From an uncultured Lachnospiraceae bacterium (lineage in GTDB: Bacteria; Bacillota; Clostridia; Lachnospirales; Lachnospiraceae), in the NCBI GenBank assembly GCA_947169235.1, contig CAMVOY010000006.1:1-59670 (forward strand): DNA of 59,670 bases, in the 5' to 3' direction. The notes under the pieces were generated by a model, which did not search any database, was not told where the DNA came from, and was given only the letters and a program-made list of their open reading frames with translations. Below, in pieces: positions 19,335-29,693 of this stretch. A program made the position numbers and the translations under genes. Every line of letters starts with the position of its first letter. Position 1 is the stretch's first letter.

Positions 19335-20576
19335 ATGGAACAGTTTACGGAAGAAGAGTATGTAACGGTGACGGCGGTCAATGAGATGGTCGCTACATAT
19401 TTCGATAACAACTCACTATTCCGGTTTGTAAGGGTTAAGGGTGAAATATCAAATCATGCTGAATGGAATGGGCATCATTTCTTCACGATAAAGGATTCAA
19501 CCTCTGTCCTTCGATGTGTGATATGGAAAAGTGCGGTACCGATCGCGCTGTCATTTCCGCTTGAGGAGGGAAAAGAGGTCGGGCTTTTGGGAAACCTCAA
19601 GTTCAACACAAAAAAAGGTGAGGGTCAGCTCATCGTAGCCAGAGTCGTTAATCTTGGAGAGGGAGGAGAGAGCCTGGAGCTGAAGCTTCTCCGTGAAAAG
19701 CTCAAGGCTGAAGGCTTTTTTGATATTGAGCACAAAAAGCCCATTCCTAAATATCCAAAGAAAGTCGGGATAGTCAGCTCAAAAGAGGGAGATGCGATAA
19801 GGGATATATGCAGAGTTGCGCATGATCGCAATCCTTATGTGCAGTTAGCATTGTATAATGTTACGGTTCAGGGAGCCAGTGCGCCGGCCTCGATAGTTGA
19901 GGGGATACGAGCTTTGGACGAGCTTGGATACGATCTGATCATAGTCAGTCGCGGAGGAGGTTCCAGAGAGGATCTCGCGCCTTTTGACGATGAGCGGGTT
20001 GTAAGAGCAGTATATGACGCAAAAACTCCAATAGTGTCGGGAGTCGGACACGAGAGAGATTGGACGCTGATAGATCTGGTTGTCGATGCAAGATTTTCGA
20101 CGCCTACCTACGCTGCGCAGGGTGTGTTCCCGGATGTGATGAGCGACATACGACGTGTGCATCAGCTTGAGGACGGATTAAGAAGAGGCATTGAAAACAC
20201 GCTGAGGAGAAGAGTACTTCTTTTGGAATCTCGCAGGGAACGGCTTGAGAGATTCTCACCTGAGGCGATGCTTGCCAAGAAAAGAGAGCGACTAAATGTG
20301 GCCGAGGAAGGACTGAAACAGTCGATGACGGCGCTTGTTGATCGGAGAAAGCATCGATTGGAGATACTTATAGCTCGGATGCATGGATTGTCTCCCACTG
20401 CGAAGCTTGTAGGAGGATTCGGCTATATCACCGGACCGGGTGGACCGGTCAGCTCCGTGGATTCAGTTAATCCGGATGACGACATTTTTATAAGGATACA
20501 TGATGGGCAGATAAAGACAAAGGTCTTAGCTGTTGAGAAGACATCTTCAGGAGGGGACGATGGCAGAGAAGGATAA
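19335..20576 (+). CDS. xseA: Exodeoxyribonuclease VII large subunit
   Basis: 413 residues from the ATG at 19335 (GGAGG 5 bases upstream); the frame is open further upstream but overlaps the promoter. N-terminal OB-fold (FVRVKGEISNHAEWNGHHFFTIKD), then the nuclease core with SSKEGDAIRD, IIVSRGGGSREDLAPFDDE and SGVGHERDWTLIDLVVDARFSTPT, then a long coiled-coil region and a short C-terminal segment (VGGFGYITGPGG). Exo VII degrades single-stranded DNA from both ends together with XseB, encoded next with overlapping ends. Confidence 0.93.
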   Translation: MEQFTEEEYVTVTAVNEMVATYFDNNSLFRFVRVKGEISNHAEWNGHHFFTIKDSTSVLRCVIWKSAVPIALSFPLEEGKEVGLLGNLKFNTKKGEGQLIVARVVNLGEGGESLELKLLREKLKAEGFFDIEHKKPIPKYPKKVGIVSSKEGDAIRDICRVAHDRNPYVQLALYNVTVQGASAPASIVEGIRALDELGYDLIIVSRGGGSREDLAPFDDERVVRAVYDAKTPIVSGVGHERDWTLIDLVVDARFSTPTYAAQGVFPDVMSDIRRVHQLEDGLRRGIENTLRRRVLLLESRRERLERFSPEAMLAKKRERLNVAEEGLKQSMTALVDRRKHRLEILIARMHGLSPTAKLVGGFGYITGPGGPVSSVDSVNPDDDIFIRIHDGQIKTKVLAVEKTSSGGDDGREG

Positions 20577-20778
20577 AGAAAAGGATAAAGAATTTGATGT
20601 TGACGAAGCGCTGGAGAGGTTGGAGGAGATAAACTCCAAACTGGCTTCGGGGGAGCAGGCATTGACGGAGTCAATAGACTTATACAAAGAGGGAGTGACC
20701 CTCGCGAATAAGTGCAAGGAGCACTTAGAGGGAGTTGAGCAGGAACTTCAGATCATAAATCAAAATGAGGGAGATTAA
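20560..20778 (+). CDS. xseB: Exodeoxyribonuclease VII small subunit
   Basis: 72 residues from the ATG at 20560 (AGGAGGGGAC upstream), overlapping the end of xseA by 17 bases. A lysine/glutamate-rich start leads into the family motif DVDEALERLEEINSKLASGEQALTESIDLYKEG. Several copies wrap the XseA coiled coil. The stop is followed after 5 bases by the next gene. Confidence 0.92.
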   Translation: MAEKDKEKDKEFDVDEALERLEEINSKLASGEQALTESIDLYKEGVTLANKCKEHLEGVEQELQIINQNEGD

Positions 20779-20783
20779 ACCAG

Positions 20784-23438
20784 ATGGAGCTTAGAACAGC
20801 GGAGGAGGAACTCGGCAAGGAGTTGGCTGAGATCTACAAGAGAGAGTATCAAAAATTAACCGATCGCGATTCGGATCTGCTCTATATGCCGGCGACGGAT
20901 AGTGCTAAGTGGTGGTGCTCTTGCGGGGTGATGAATCTGACATCTCAGATGCATTGCCGTGTTTGTGGTGCCAGCATAGCTGATCTGTCAAAGATCATGT
21001 GGAAGGATTATCTTCAGGGAATCTATGATAAGGAGCATCCTGAAGAGGCCAAGGCACGTGATCAGGTCAAAACTGAGGAGCCGGAGCCGGTAGTAGCAGA
21101 GGAGCCTGAGCCTGTAATCCTCGAAGAACCGGAGCCGGTAGTAGTGGAAGAGCCTGAGCCGGTAGTAGCAGAGGAGCCTGAGCCTGTAATCCTCGAAGAA
21201 CCGGAGACGGTGGTAATGGAGGAGCCGGAAGCGAAGATCGAGCTTTCGTATGAGGAGCCGGCGGACGAGCCGGTTAAGCTGACGGGGTCGAGGAGTGATG
21301 AACCCGAGCCGGTGATGCTTAATGTGATCAGGGAAGATGAGCCCCCCGAGATGGGAAAGATCGGTTTGATGTCTGATGACGACAATGAATATGAGGATAC
21401 ACGCCTGGGCGAGACCGAGGACAATACTATATATTATGATGCTCCGAAAGGAGCTGTTCCCGATGCGGATACCGTGTTGGGAATACCTTCAGAAACGGAG
21501 GATGCAAGTGTATCACTCTCATCGGATATTAGTTTTCCCGACTCTGATGACGAGGAGATGACTGAAGTTGATTCCGCGAATATTGTTTTCGGAGACAATG
21601 ATTATGAAGAAAAAGAAGTGGCTGAAACCTCAGAGGTCAGCTTCCCGTCGGATCTTGCTGAGGAGTACGCAGCGGAGGTCCTGACAGTAGAGGATATGAT
21701 GTCAGATATCGACGAGGCAGAGAAACCTGAGCCGGGGTTGACAGAAGAGGATGATGGACCGCTGATCAAGCTTGAGAAGGCATTGGAGATGCCCGGATTC
21801 GGGAAAGTTGAATCCATGGATGCTGGTCCTGAAGACGAGTCGGTTGAGTTTTTGGTTGTTCCGGACGAGCCTGAAGAGCCTGTGAAAGAGGAAAAACCAA
21901 AGAAGTCAGGTCGCTTCGGTGGATTGTTCGGAAAGAAAAAAGCAAAAGAGAAAAAACAGCCGGAGGTAGTTGGCGATCTTAAGCTAAAAGAGGAGCCGGA
22001 GCTGAATCTCGAAAGTCCTGAGCCTGTTGAGGCCGAGGCTCCGATACCGCAGGAAGAACTCCCGCAGATAGAGTTCCCGCGGGAAGAGCTGCCACAGGAA
22101 GAGCTCCCGCAGATAGAGCTCCCGCAGGAGGAGCCACCGCAGGTAGAGCTGCCACAGGAAGAGCTCCCACAGATAGAGTTCCCGCAGGAAGAGGAGGAGC
22201 TACCCGTAATAGAACTTAAGCAGGTTCCTCAGGGAGAGCTTCCCGACATGCCGTTTAGCAGTGAAGAAAAGAATACAGAACCGAGTGTGATCGAAGATGA
22301 GGATGGCAATCCGCAGATTGTCTTCCCTGATAGCCCGTCATCGGAAAGCAGGTTCGGAGATTTGGACGAGCTTGATTTTCCTGATGCTACCATACCGGAG
22401 TCGCCGTTGCCTGATCCCGTAGAGCAACCGGTACTGCCGCGTGTGGAGTTCCCGGATGGACCGCAGATGGAGGTCAAAATGAATCCGGAACCTGAAAATA
22501 AAGAAAAGGCGCGGCCCTTTCGGAACCCGGGGGCGGCGGAGAAAACGTCGTCAGGACTGATTGCTTCTGAGGTAGAAACTGAGGAGGCAAAAGAGCCGGA
22601 AGCAGTACCGGCAACTGAGAAAGAAGAAAAGAAGAAAGAAAAGAAGAAGGAGCATGATACAGCAAAGTTCCTTTTGGTAACGGGTATAGTGGTTGGCCTT
22701 CTCGCATTGTGCTTTTTGGGATTTTTGGCTGCCAGAAGAATGTTTGGAAACTCTGAAGCTACCTCTGCGGTAGAAACAGCAACCGCTTCCATTCAGAAGC
22801 TCGAGGAAAGTGCGATCCCAACGCAGGAGGATTTCAATAAGGCGTTAAATGATTATAACGCAGTTCCGTATGACAGAAAAAATGAGGTCACAAATGCGAC
22901 AGTGCTTGAGAGATTTAAAGATGTTGATCTGAAGACAGTCAGGGATATATCTACGCGTATGGAGGCTGTGGATGATCATACACCGTTTTCGGAGATCATG
23001 TCTTTGGAAAGCGAGTACGGGAAGTTGACCGTTCAGGAAAAACAGTTCGTTGACGGAACTAAGCTTGACAAGTTCAAAAGCCTCAACGAAATGGAAAAAT
23101 CCGCACTTAAAGCTGTAGGAAATATCAGATCTCTTCTGCTTTCCAGCGATAATTTCAAGGTCTTAAGCGTGAAGATAAAAGATGATACAGCGATGTCTAT
23201 GTCTTATCGCATGCAGATAGAGTACAGTTTTGTTGATGAGATGGGAACCGTAAAACAGAATAAGACTTATTTGTCCATGATGTCGGAAAGCGATGATGTT
23301 GCATACAATGAAGCGGTAAACTCAGGAGATCACGAAGCCTACACAACCAGTTCAAAAGAAAAAGCAACGTATGACAAGTGTGAATCTGATGAGATAGAGA
23401 TTGATGTTGATAAGTTGATGTTTTATCTCAATTCATGA
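20784..23438 (+). CDS. Membrane-anchored protein with a RanBP2-like zinc finger and acidic proline repeats
   Basis: 884 residues. Residues 44-61 (W-C-x-C-x3-N-x6-C-x2-C) resemble a RanBP2-type zinc finger. Residues about 95-150 are repeats of EEPEPVV(A/V/L); about 395-440 hold PQEELPQIE(F/L) repeats; both blocks are near-identical at DNA level and prone to slippage. A basic patch ([19 protein letters not shown], about 370-390) separates them. One membrane helix lies at about 629-651, preceded by a lysine-rich stretch, and about 230 residues follow it outside. The topology is a long, acidic cytoplasmic arm with a zinc finger at its tip. I know no named family for the whole. It sits between xseB and the sensor kinase, with short gaps on both sides. 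Confidence 0.8.
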   Translation: MELRTAEEELGKELAEIYKREYQKLTDRDSDLLYMPATDSAKWWCSCGVMNLTSQMHCRVCGASIADLSKIMWKDYLQGIYDKEHPEEAKARDQVKTEEPEPVVAEEPEPVILEEPEPVVVEEPEPVVAEEPEPVILEEPETVVMEEPEAKIELSYEEPADEPVKLTGSRSDEPEPVMLNVIREDEPPEMGKIGLMSDDDNEYEDTRLGETEDNTIYYDAPKGAVPDADTVLGIPSETEDASVSLSSDISFPDSDDEEMTEVDSANIVFGDNDYEEKEVAETSEVSFPSDLAEEYAAEVLTVEDMMSDIDEAEKPEPGLTEEDDGPLIKLEKALEMPGFGKVESMDAGPEDESVEFLVVPDEPEEPVKEEKPKKSGRFGGLFGKKKAKEKKQPEVVGDLKLKEEPELNLESPEPVEAEAPIPQEELPQIEFPREELPQEELPQIELPQEEPPQVELPQEELPQIEFPQEEEELPVIELKQVPQGELPDMPFSSEEKNTEPSVIEDEDGNPQIVFPDSPSSESRFGDLDELDFPDATIPESPLPDPVEQPVLPRVEFPDGPQMEVKMNPEPENKEKARPFRNPGAAEKTSSGLIASEVETEEAKEPEAVPATEKEEKKKEKKKEHDTAKFLLVTGIVVGLLALCFLGFLAARRMFGNSEATSAVETATASIQKLEESAIPTQEDFNKALNDYNAVPYDRKNEVTNATVLERFKDVDLKTVRDISTRMEAVDDHTPFSEIMSLESEYGKLTVQEKQFVDGTKLDKFKSLNEMEKSALKAVGNIRSLLLSSDNFKVLSVKIKDDTAMSMSYRMQIEYSFVDEMGTVKQNKTYLSMMSESDDVAYNEAVNSGDHEAYTTSSKEKATYDKCESDEIEIDVDKLMFYLNS

Positions 23439-23461
23439 TATTTGTCCGGGGATGGAGCAGT

Positions 23462-26400
23462 ATGGATGTCAAGTGGAGAGTATTAAAAGGATTAGCTATA
23501 GGAATTGTAAGCATTGCGCTTAATCTGCTCTTGGGCTGGGTGGCACATGAGTTTGATTTTCCGGTATGGATCGACAGTATCGGAACAATGATCACAGCCA
23601 TAGTATATGGTCCTGTCGCAGGTGCGTTTATAGGTGCTACCGGAACCATTATCGCATCGTTTTATATCGGTGAGCCTATATGGTATGTTCTTACAGGTAT
23701 AAGTGTGGGAATAGTGATCGGAAAGTTCTATCCCAGAGAAAAAAATACTCCTTATCATATACTTCAGATCGCAGCGCTTGCCGGACTTGTAGGGGTTATT
23801 GTTGACACTCCGTTAAACATCCTCTTCCTCGGAGGATATACCAGTAATGTTTGGGGGAATGCACTCTATGACATGCTTTCTCAGAGCATAGACGTGCCTG
23901 TTTTTAATACTATATTAAGTGTGCTGTTCGTCGAGATGCCCGACAAGGTTATCAGCCTTGTTTTAGCGGCTTTATCTGTTGCAGGCGGGCGGCGTTTTTT
24001 TGCAAAAAAATCGATTAAAAATGAGACGACAGCACTTTTGTGTATTATTGTGATCGGACTTATGGGCATGGGGATTTTGGCTCCCGCAAAACCTGCCCGT
24101 GCGGTCGAGTATGCATCGGAATTTGAAACAATACTTTACAACAGTGCAAATGGTCTGGATACGGCTGAGATAAATGCCATCGCTCAAACAAATGATGGTT
24201 ATATGTGGGCGGGATCGTACTCCGGATTGTACCGATATGACGGAATGAAATTCGAAAGAATATATCCTGATGAGCGAATAAATACCGTTATGCAACTCTT
24301 TGTAGATTCTAGAAACAGGCTTTGGATCGGAACCAATGAAAGCGGTATCGCGTGCTACGATGTGACTACGCGTAAGCTCAAATTCTATACTATGCAGGAG
24401 GGGCTCGGAGCCAACTCGATAAGGTCGATATGTGAAGATGATTATGGTAATATTTATGTGGGAACCACGGGTGAATTGTCGATCATAGATGTTGCCGGAA
24501 AAATAGAAAACATCAAAGAAAACGAGAGTACTCAGTGCGTCCGTTCAATGGTAAAAATGGAGGATGGTACCATCTGTGGTGTAACCAATGGCGGAACACT
24601 GTTTTATATGAAGAACAGAAAAGTAATTGCCAAAAAAACTCACGAGGGACAGGTAGGGGTTTATTATACCGCAGTCGGATGTGATGCTACCGGAAGATGT
24701 CTGGTCGGAACGAGTGTTGCGACCTCTGAGTTTGTGGAATTACATGATAACCGGATCGAAACTGTCGGAAAGGTTTCGACAGGAGACCTCGTGTATATGA
24801 ATACCATCCGTTATGACAAAAAACAGAAAGGATTCTATTTCTGCGGAGAAAACGGACTCGGATTTATGGACAGAAACGGAAACTATACCGTGTTGTCCAA
24901 GGATGATTTTTCCAGCTCCATATGCGATATTGTTATTGATTATCAGGATAATATTTGGTTTGCCTCAAACAAGCAGGGCATCATGAAATATGCCAGAACT
25001 CCGTTTGAGGATATTTTTGTAAAGGCAGGGCTCAAGCCTGACGTGGTCAATACTATCGCTACGACCTATAGAAATATATATGTCGGAATGGACAATGGGA
25101 TAGTGATTATCGACAGAAAGAGCTATCATAAAAAAGATGAAGAGTGGATCAAAAGATTTGAAGGTGTCCGTGTACGTCATATGATGGTTGACTCGAAGAA
25201 TAATCTTTGGGTATCAACCTATGGCATGGATGGACTGGTTCGCGTTTCCGAGGATGGTAAATGCAAGTGCTTTAATGAGACGAATGGAACGCTGGGAGGC
25301 AGGTTCAGATCCGTTACGGAGCTTAGTGATGGAACCATACTTGCTGCATCAAATATGGGTCTTACTTATATCAAAGGGGACTATATTACGGGGACCCTCG
25401 GAGAAGAGGATGGTCTGGCTACACCTCAGATACTTTCCATGGTGGAGGAGCCAAACGGGAACATTCTTGTAGCATCTGATGGCGACGGGATATATGAGAT
25501 CAAGGATAAAAAAATAGTTCATCATATAGGTATCCATCAGGGCTTGGGGTCGCTCGTGGTACTGCGTATAATACCGTGTGATTCGGGATATATTTATGTG
25601 ACAAGTAATGCGATATATTATGATAACGGAAAGCGAATAAAGAAGCTTAAAAATTTCCCGTATACGAACAATTATGATGTTTATTTGGCAGAGGATGGTA
25701 CTGTTTGGGTGAGCTCATCTGCGGGAATATATATAGTTAATAAAGATGATTTTTTAGAGGATAAAGAAGGTTATAATTATTCTCTCTTAAACAGGGCGAG
25801 AGGGTTCTATACAACGCTTACCGCTAATGCATGGAACTCCTGCCGGGATGACAAACTTTATCTGTGTTGTACCGACGGTATGCGTATGGTATCTACAAAA
25901 ACTTACAACACATATGATGAAACCTACAAGATCAGGATGAATCATATTTATGCAGACGGAGAAGAAATAGAACCGGAGTCAGGAGTGTTTACCATCCCTA
26001 TCACGGCCAAAAAGATAGAGATAGACGTGGCATTTTTGAACTACACACTGTCGAATCCTTTATTAAAGATATGGCTTGAGGGTGCAGAAGCGGGTGAGGT
26101 GCTCTGTCATCAGAACGAGATAGTTCCGTTGACTTTTACGAACCTTCCATATGGTAATTATTCACTAAAGGTTCAGGTGTTTGACGGTACGAGTAAGGAC
26201 GTCGTCAGAGAAGAATCCTTTAGTATAATTAAAAACTCCCAGTTATTTGAGAGACCATATTTTAAAATATATCTTCTGTGTGTCGTTGTATTTTTCATAG
26301 TTCTGATCGCATGGATGTTGACAAAGGTCAAGAGTATGTCCATCATCAATGATCAGTATTTGGAGATAGCGAGAGCAAAAGAAGAAGCAGAGTTTGCCAA

Positions 26401-28303
26401 TCAGGCAAAATCAAGATTTCTTGCAAATATGTCTCACGAGATACGCACACCGATCAACGCGATAATGGGTATGGATGAGTTGATACTAAGAGATGATATC
26501 TCTCAGGAGGTGCGGGAAAGGGCGCTTGATATAAAGATAGCGTCGAACTCGCTTTTGTCTATCGTTAATGACATTCTTGATATGTCAAAAATAGAATCCG
26601 GAAAGATGAAACTTGTCGCGGAACAGTATGATATGGCGGAGTTTTTGAGCTCGCTCGTATCCATGATACAGGTAAGATGCGATGAAAAGCATCTGAAGTT
26701 CCGTGTAAATATCGATGACATCTCTCCGAGATATCTCTATGGCGATAACGTTCGTTTGAGACAGATCCTTTTGAACCTGTTATCAAATGCAGTAAAATAT
26801 ACTCCTTCGGGAGAGGTTGTGTTTGAAATGAAGGAGATGAGCAGACGAGATCTTCCACAGGGGAAAATAGAACTTCCGGGCATCGAAGAACCGGAGGAGG
26901 GAAGCGAAGATAATACCGATGAGACAGGTAAGAAGCAGGTAATGCTCAGGTTCACTGTCAGAGACAGCGGTATAGGTATAAAGGAAGAGGATATGGAGAA
27001 GCTCTTCCAGCCGTTTGAGAGACTGGATGAAAAGAAAAACAGGAGTATCCAGGGAACGGGGCTTGGCTTGGACATCGCCCGCCAGATGATAGAGATGATG
27101 GGCGGCGAGCTCGGCTGCAGAAGTACTTATGGCAAGGGATCGGAGTTTTATTTTACAATCCCTCAGAATGTTACATCAGAGAAGGTTCTGGGCATACGTT
27201 GGAGAGAAAGCGCAAAACAACTCGAGCCCGGAATGAGTGATCCTTCCGTTCCTCTTTTTGAGGCGCCTGAGGCAAGGGTACTCGTTGTGGATGACAACGA
27301 GATGAACCTGGCTGTGGCTACGGGACTGCTGAAGAGAACAAAGGTAAAGATAACAACTGCGATAAGCGGCATTGAAGCCTTAAATATCCTTGAGGATAAT
27401 GAGTTTGATATGATATTCCTTGACCATATGATGCCGGAGATGGATGGAATAGAAACACTTCATAAGATGAGAGAGCGTGATATAAAAACGCCGGTTGTGG
27501 CTCTCACGGCAAACGCGGTAGCCGGAGTAAAGGAAATGTATCTGAAGGAGGGCTTCGAGGGGTATCTTTCCAAGCCTATAGATGGAACCACAATGGAAAA
27601 AATGATGATGGAGTTTCTGCCCGCATCAAAAATGCAAAAGCCGCGGGGGCGCGCTGCGGCAGTGCCCGGAGCAGGTCTGGCACCATCCGAACCGGATACA
27701 AAAGCGGAGCTCCCCGAATGGTTAAAGGAAGTCGAAACCATCGATACTAAAGAAGGTCTGAAAAACAACGCCGACAAAGAAATGTTTATTTCGATGCTTG
27801 GTATTTTTTACAGATCAATAGATGAAAAATCATCCGAGATCCGCGGTTATTATGAGCAGGAGGATTGGAAGAATTATACCATAAAAGTACACGCATTAAA
27901 GAGCTCTGCAAGGATCATCGGAGCGGTTAAGTTGAGTGATCTTGCGCAGGAACTTGAAGATGCCGGTAACGCAAATGATATTGAAAAAATAAAAGAAAAA
28001 ACAGAAGGATTCCTCGGGATGTATGAGGAGTATAAAAAGACACTTTCTCCGATAGATCCTGCGTTGTATGGTGAGTCTGATAAAGCAGATGAAAGACCTG
28101 AAGTTGATCCTGCAATGCTTGAGGATGCATACTCGTCTTTGAAGGAGTTCTCTGAGGCTCAGGATTATGACCTGGCGGAGATGGTGATCAACTCGTTAAA
28201 AGAGTTCAAATTGCCGGAAGAAGATGATGAGAAGATCAGAAGTGTTGCAAAGTGTTTGTATGAACTTAAATGGGATGAAATAAATGATTTGCTTGAGAGT
28301 TGA
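23462..28303 (+). CDS. Hybrid sensor histidine kinase: ECF-S-like membrane domain, beta-propeller, kinase, receiver, Hpt
   Basis: 1613 residues from the ATG at 23462 (GGGGATGGAG upstream). Order: five or six membrane helices (about 5-220) with motifs [26 protein letters not shown] that recall ECF-transporter S components; an extracytoplasmic two-component-type propeller (about 225-800) of repeats such as [17 protein letters not shown] and [12 protein letters not shown]; a Y_Y_Y-like Ig domain (about 850-925); a membrane helix (about 935-955); HisKA with His in [12 protein letters not shown] (about 992); HATPase with DSGIGI and GTGLGL; a receiver with Asp in [12 protein letters not shown] (about 1319); and Hpt with [13 protein letters not shown] (about 1476). 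Propeller hybrid kinases are common glycan sensors in Bacteroidetes; there the output is usually a DNA-binding domain, which is absent here. Confidence 0.88.
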   Translation: MDVKWRVLKGLAIGIVSIALNLLLGWVAHEFDFPVWIDSIGTMITAIVYGPVAGAFIGATGTIIASFYIGEPIWYVLTGISVGIVIGKFYPREKNTPYHILQIAALAGLVGVIVDTPLNILFLGGYTSNVWGNALYDMLSQSIDVPVFNTILSVLFVEMPDKVISLVLAALSVAGGRRFFAKKSIKNETTALLCIIVIGLMGMGILAPAKPARAVEYASEFETILYNSANGLDTAEINAIAQTNDGYMWAGSYSGLYRYDGMKFERIYPDERINTVMQLFVDSRNRLWIGTNESGIACYDVTTRKLKFYTMQEGLGANSIRSICEDDYGNIYVGTTGELSIIDVAGKIENIKENESTQCVRSMVKMEDGTICGVTNGGTLFYMKNRKVIAKKTHEGQVGVYYTAVGCDATGRCLVGTSVATSEFVELHDNRIETVGKVSTGDLVYMNTIRYDKKQKGFYFCGENGLGFMDRNGNYTVLSKDDFSSSICDIVIDYQDNIWFASNKQGIMKYARTPFEDIFVKAGLKPDVVNTIATTYRNIYVGMDNGIVIIDRKSYHKKDEEWIKRFEGVRVRHMMVDSKNNLWVSTYGMDGLVRVSEDGKCKCFNETNGTLGGRFRSVTELSDGTILAASNMGLTYIKGDYITGTLGEEDGLATPQILSMVEEPNGNILVASDGDGIYEIKDKKIVHHIGIHQGLGSLVVLRIIPCDSGYIYVTSNAIYYDNGKRIKKLKNFPYTNNYDVYLAEDGTVWVSSSAGIYIVNKDDFLEDKEGYNYSLLNRARGFYTTLTANAWNSCRDDKLYLCCTDGMRMVSTKTYNTYDETYKIRMNHIYADGEEIEPESGVFTIPITAKKIEIDVAFLNYTLSNPLLKIWLEGAEAGEVLCHQNEIVPLTFTNLPYGNYSLKVQVFDGTSKDVVREESFSIIKNSQLFERPYFKIYLLCVVVFFIVLIAWMLTKVKSMSIINDQYLEIARAKEEAEFANQAKSRFLANMSHEIRTPINAIMGMDELILRDDISQEVRERALDIKIASNSLLSIVNDILDMSKIESGKMKLVAEQYDMAEFLSSLVSMIQVRCDEKHLKFRVNIDDISPRYLYGDNVRLRQILLNLLSNAVKYTPSGEVVFEMKEMSRRDLPQGKIELPGIEEPEEGSEDNTDETGKKQVMLRFTVRDSGIGIKEEDMEKLFQPFERLDEKKNRSIQGTGLGLDIARQMIEMMGGELGCRSTYGKGSEFYFTIPQNVTSEKVLGIRWRESAKQLEPGMSDPSVPLFEAPEARVLVVDDNEMNLAVATGLLKRTKVKITTAISGIEALNILEDNEFDMIFLDHMMPEMDGIETLHKMRERDIKTPVVALTANAVAGVKEMYLKEGFEGYLSKPIDGTTMEKMMMEFLPASKMQKPRGRAAAVPGAGLAPSEPDTKAELPEWLKEVETIDTKEGLKNNADKEMFISMLGIFYRSIDEKSSEIRGYYEQEDWKNYTIKVHALKSSARIIGAVKLSDLAQELEDAGNANDIEKIKEKTEGFLGMYEEYKKTLSPIDPALYGESDKADERPEVDPAMLEDAYSSLKEFSEAQDYDLAEMVINSLKEFKLPEEDDEKIRSVAKCLYELKWDEINDLLES

Positions 28304-28335
28304 CGCGTCGGTGTGATAATTAACTGGAGGTGTGT

Positions 28336-29097
28336 ATGAAGAAAAATAAAAAAGCCGCTATAGTAGCAAGTGCTGAATCATTTATACTGCGCGGGCTGAT
28401 GATGAAGCTTAACGGAGTTGAGATAGATGCTGAGTTTTGTGGCATGGATATCACGAAGCTCCAACAGAATGAAGACAGCGCAGATATTTTTATAGTGTAT
28501 TTGGATGATACCGTCACTTCAGATGCTGACCTTATGGTATATATAAAAACAGCCTGCATGCAAAAAGAAAAAGCAGTGTGCCTTATCGGGTCAAAAGCAG
28601 AGTATGATGTGGCCATGAAGTACCTGGATAAAATGATCGTGTGGGAGTGGTTCGAAAGACCTCTCGATATGGATATGTTTTTACAGAAAATCCGGAAATA
28701 TATGACCAGTTTTTCCTTTGATTCTCTGAAGAAAAATATCCTGATAGTAGATGACGATCTTGATTATATGCATATGATAAGAGAGTGGCTTAAGGACAGT
28801 TACAAGGTATCAATGGTAAACTCGGGACTGCAGGCCATCACGTGGCTTGCAAAAAATAAAGTGGATCTTATCCTCCTTGATTACGAGATGCCGGTCACAA
28901 GCGGGCCTCAGGTTTTGGAGATGCTTAGAAGTGAGAAAGATACAAAGGATATCCCGGTGATGTTTTTAACAGGGAAAAGCGACAGAGGATCGATCGTAAA
29001 AGTCCTCGATCTGAAACCGACCGGATATCTGTTAAAGTCGATAAAAAGAGACGAGCTGCATCAGAAACTGGGAGATTTTTTTAAGGAAAGACAATAA
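28336..29097 (+). CDS. Double-receiver response regulator without an output domain
   Basis: 253 residues from the ATG at 28336 (GGAGG 5 bases upstream), 32 bases after the hybrid kinase. Residues about 8-120 have a receiver-like fold (KAAIVASAESFILRGLMMKL...) but lack the acidic pair and the phosphoacceptor region is degenerate. Residues about 133-253 are an intact receiver: acidic pair in ILIVDDDLD, phosphoacceptor Asp in LILLDYEMP (about 181), conserved Thr in VMFLTGKSD and Lys in YLLKSIKRDE. No DNA-binding or enzymatic output follows. It is the likely acceptor of phosphate from the Hpt domain of the preceding kinase. Confidence 0.85.
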   Translation: MKKNKKAAIVASAESFILRGLMMKLNGVEIDAEFCGMDITKLQQNEDSADIFIVYLDDTVTSDADLMVYIKTACMQKEKAVCLIGSKAEYDVAMKYLDKMIVWEWFERPLDMDMFLQKIRKYMTSFSFDSLKKNILIVDDDLDYMHMIREWLKDSYKVSMVNSGLQAITWLAKNKVDLILLDYEMPVTSGPQVLEMLRSEKDTKDIPVMFLTGKSDRGSIVKVLDLKPTGYLLKSIKRDELHQKLGDFFKERQ

Positions 29098-29125
29098 AAT
29101 ATGCACAGAGTAAAAAGGAACGGTT

Positions 29126-29560
29126 ATGGAATTGGAAGGAATAAAGCTGATGCATGATATCAGCGTTGAAGAGTATAATGACTTACGCGGAAGCGTCGAC
29201 TTCTGCCTGATCCGTGAGAATCGCGCGAAGACTGCACTTACAAACGCGCTTTACAAAGTGATCGCTTATGATGGTGAACGCCCCGTCGGGATGACACGCG
29301 TGGTCGGGGATGGTGGCTATGTTTACTTCATCTGCGACGTGATAGTAAGGCCGTCCTACCAGTCAAAAGGACTCGGCCGACGCCTGATCGAGACGACGCT
29401 TTCCTGGCTGGAAACACAGGTAGGTCCGGGCGAGACCATCATGGTGAATCTGATGAGTGCGATGGGAAAAGAAAAGTTTTATGAAAAGCTCGGGTTCTCA
29501 ACGAGACCGTTCGGTAATCACGGTGCCGGCATGAGCAGATGGATCGAAGGAAATGCTTGA
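29126..29560 (+). CDS. GNAT family N-acetyltransferase
   Basis: 144 residues. Acetyl-CoA motif A is clear: ICDVIVRPSYQSKGLGRRLIETTLSWLE (about residues 72-98), followed by MGKEKFYEKLGFSTRPF typical of the C-terminal motif B. The substrate is unknown. AAGGAACGG upstream. The metK promoter's -35 box overlaps its last codons. Confidence 0.85.
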   Translation: MELEGIKLMHDISVEEYNDLRGSVDFCLIRENRAKTALTNALYKVIAYDGERPVGMTRVVGDGGYVYFICDVIVRPSYQSKGLGRRLIETTLSWLETQVGPGETIMVNLMSAMGKEKFYEKLGFSTRPFGNHGAGMSRWIEGNA

Positions 29561-29585
29561 CACAAACCCTCTGATGAGGTAGAAT
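29557..29585 (+). promoter_or_regulatory. Sigma-A promoter of metK
   Basis: TTGACA (29557-29562), 17-bp spacer, TAGAAT (29580-29585). Predicted start near 29592, giving a leader of about 100 bases that contains the riboswitch-like element. Confidence 0.8.
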
Positions 29586-29612
29586 GTATATCTGTATCGA
29601 CAACTAAATAAA

Positions 29613-29693
29613 CGTGTTCGCCTTCTTTGAAACCGGATGAAAAACAGATGGTTCAAAGGAGTACAAGCGCTACCGAAAGGAGAAAAGAACATG
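29613..29693 (+). promoter_or_regulatory. S_MK (SAM-III)-like translational riboswitch of metK
   Basis: Two mutually exclusive helices are visible. (1) CTTCTTT (29622-29628) pairs with AAAGGAG (29676-29682), the metK ribosome site, and CGTGTTC (29613-29619) pairs with GAACATG (29687-29693), which includes the start codon. (2) CTTTGAAACC (29625-29634) pairs with GGTTCAAAG (29650-29658) with one bulge, using the same anti-ribosome-site bases. Between and after them stand GGATG (29635-29639), CAGATG (29645-29650) and TACCGAAAGG (29671-29680). These closely resemble the S_MK box core known from metK leaders of Lactobacillales (GGAUG...CAGAUG...AACCGAAAGGGG). In S_MK boxes SAM favours the helix hiding the ribosome site, shutting off SAM synthetase. 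Identification is by motif and pairing logic only. Confidence 0.65.

Noticed and set aside
21063-21215. Repeat array that might be taken for CRISPR
   Set aside because: Repeats are in frame with a protein, have no unique spacers of constant length and no cas genes are near.
21062-22792. Minus-strand open frames of 120 and 187 residues opposite the acidic-repeat protein
   Set aside because: Serine/proline/glycine-rich antisense shadows of the EEPEPV and PQEELP repeat codons; no ribosome sites or family features.
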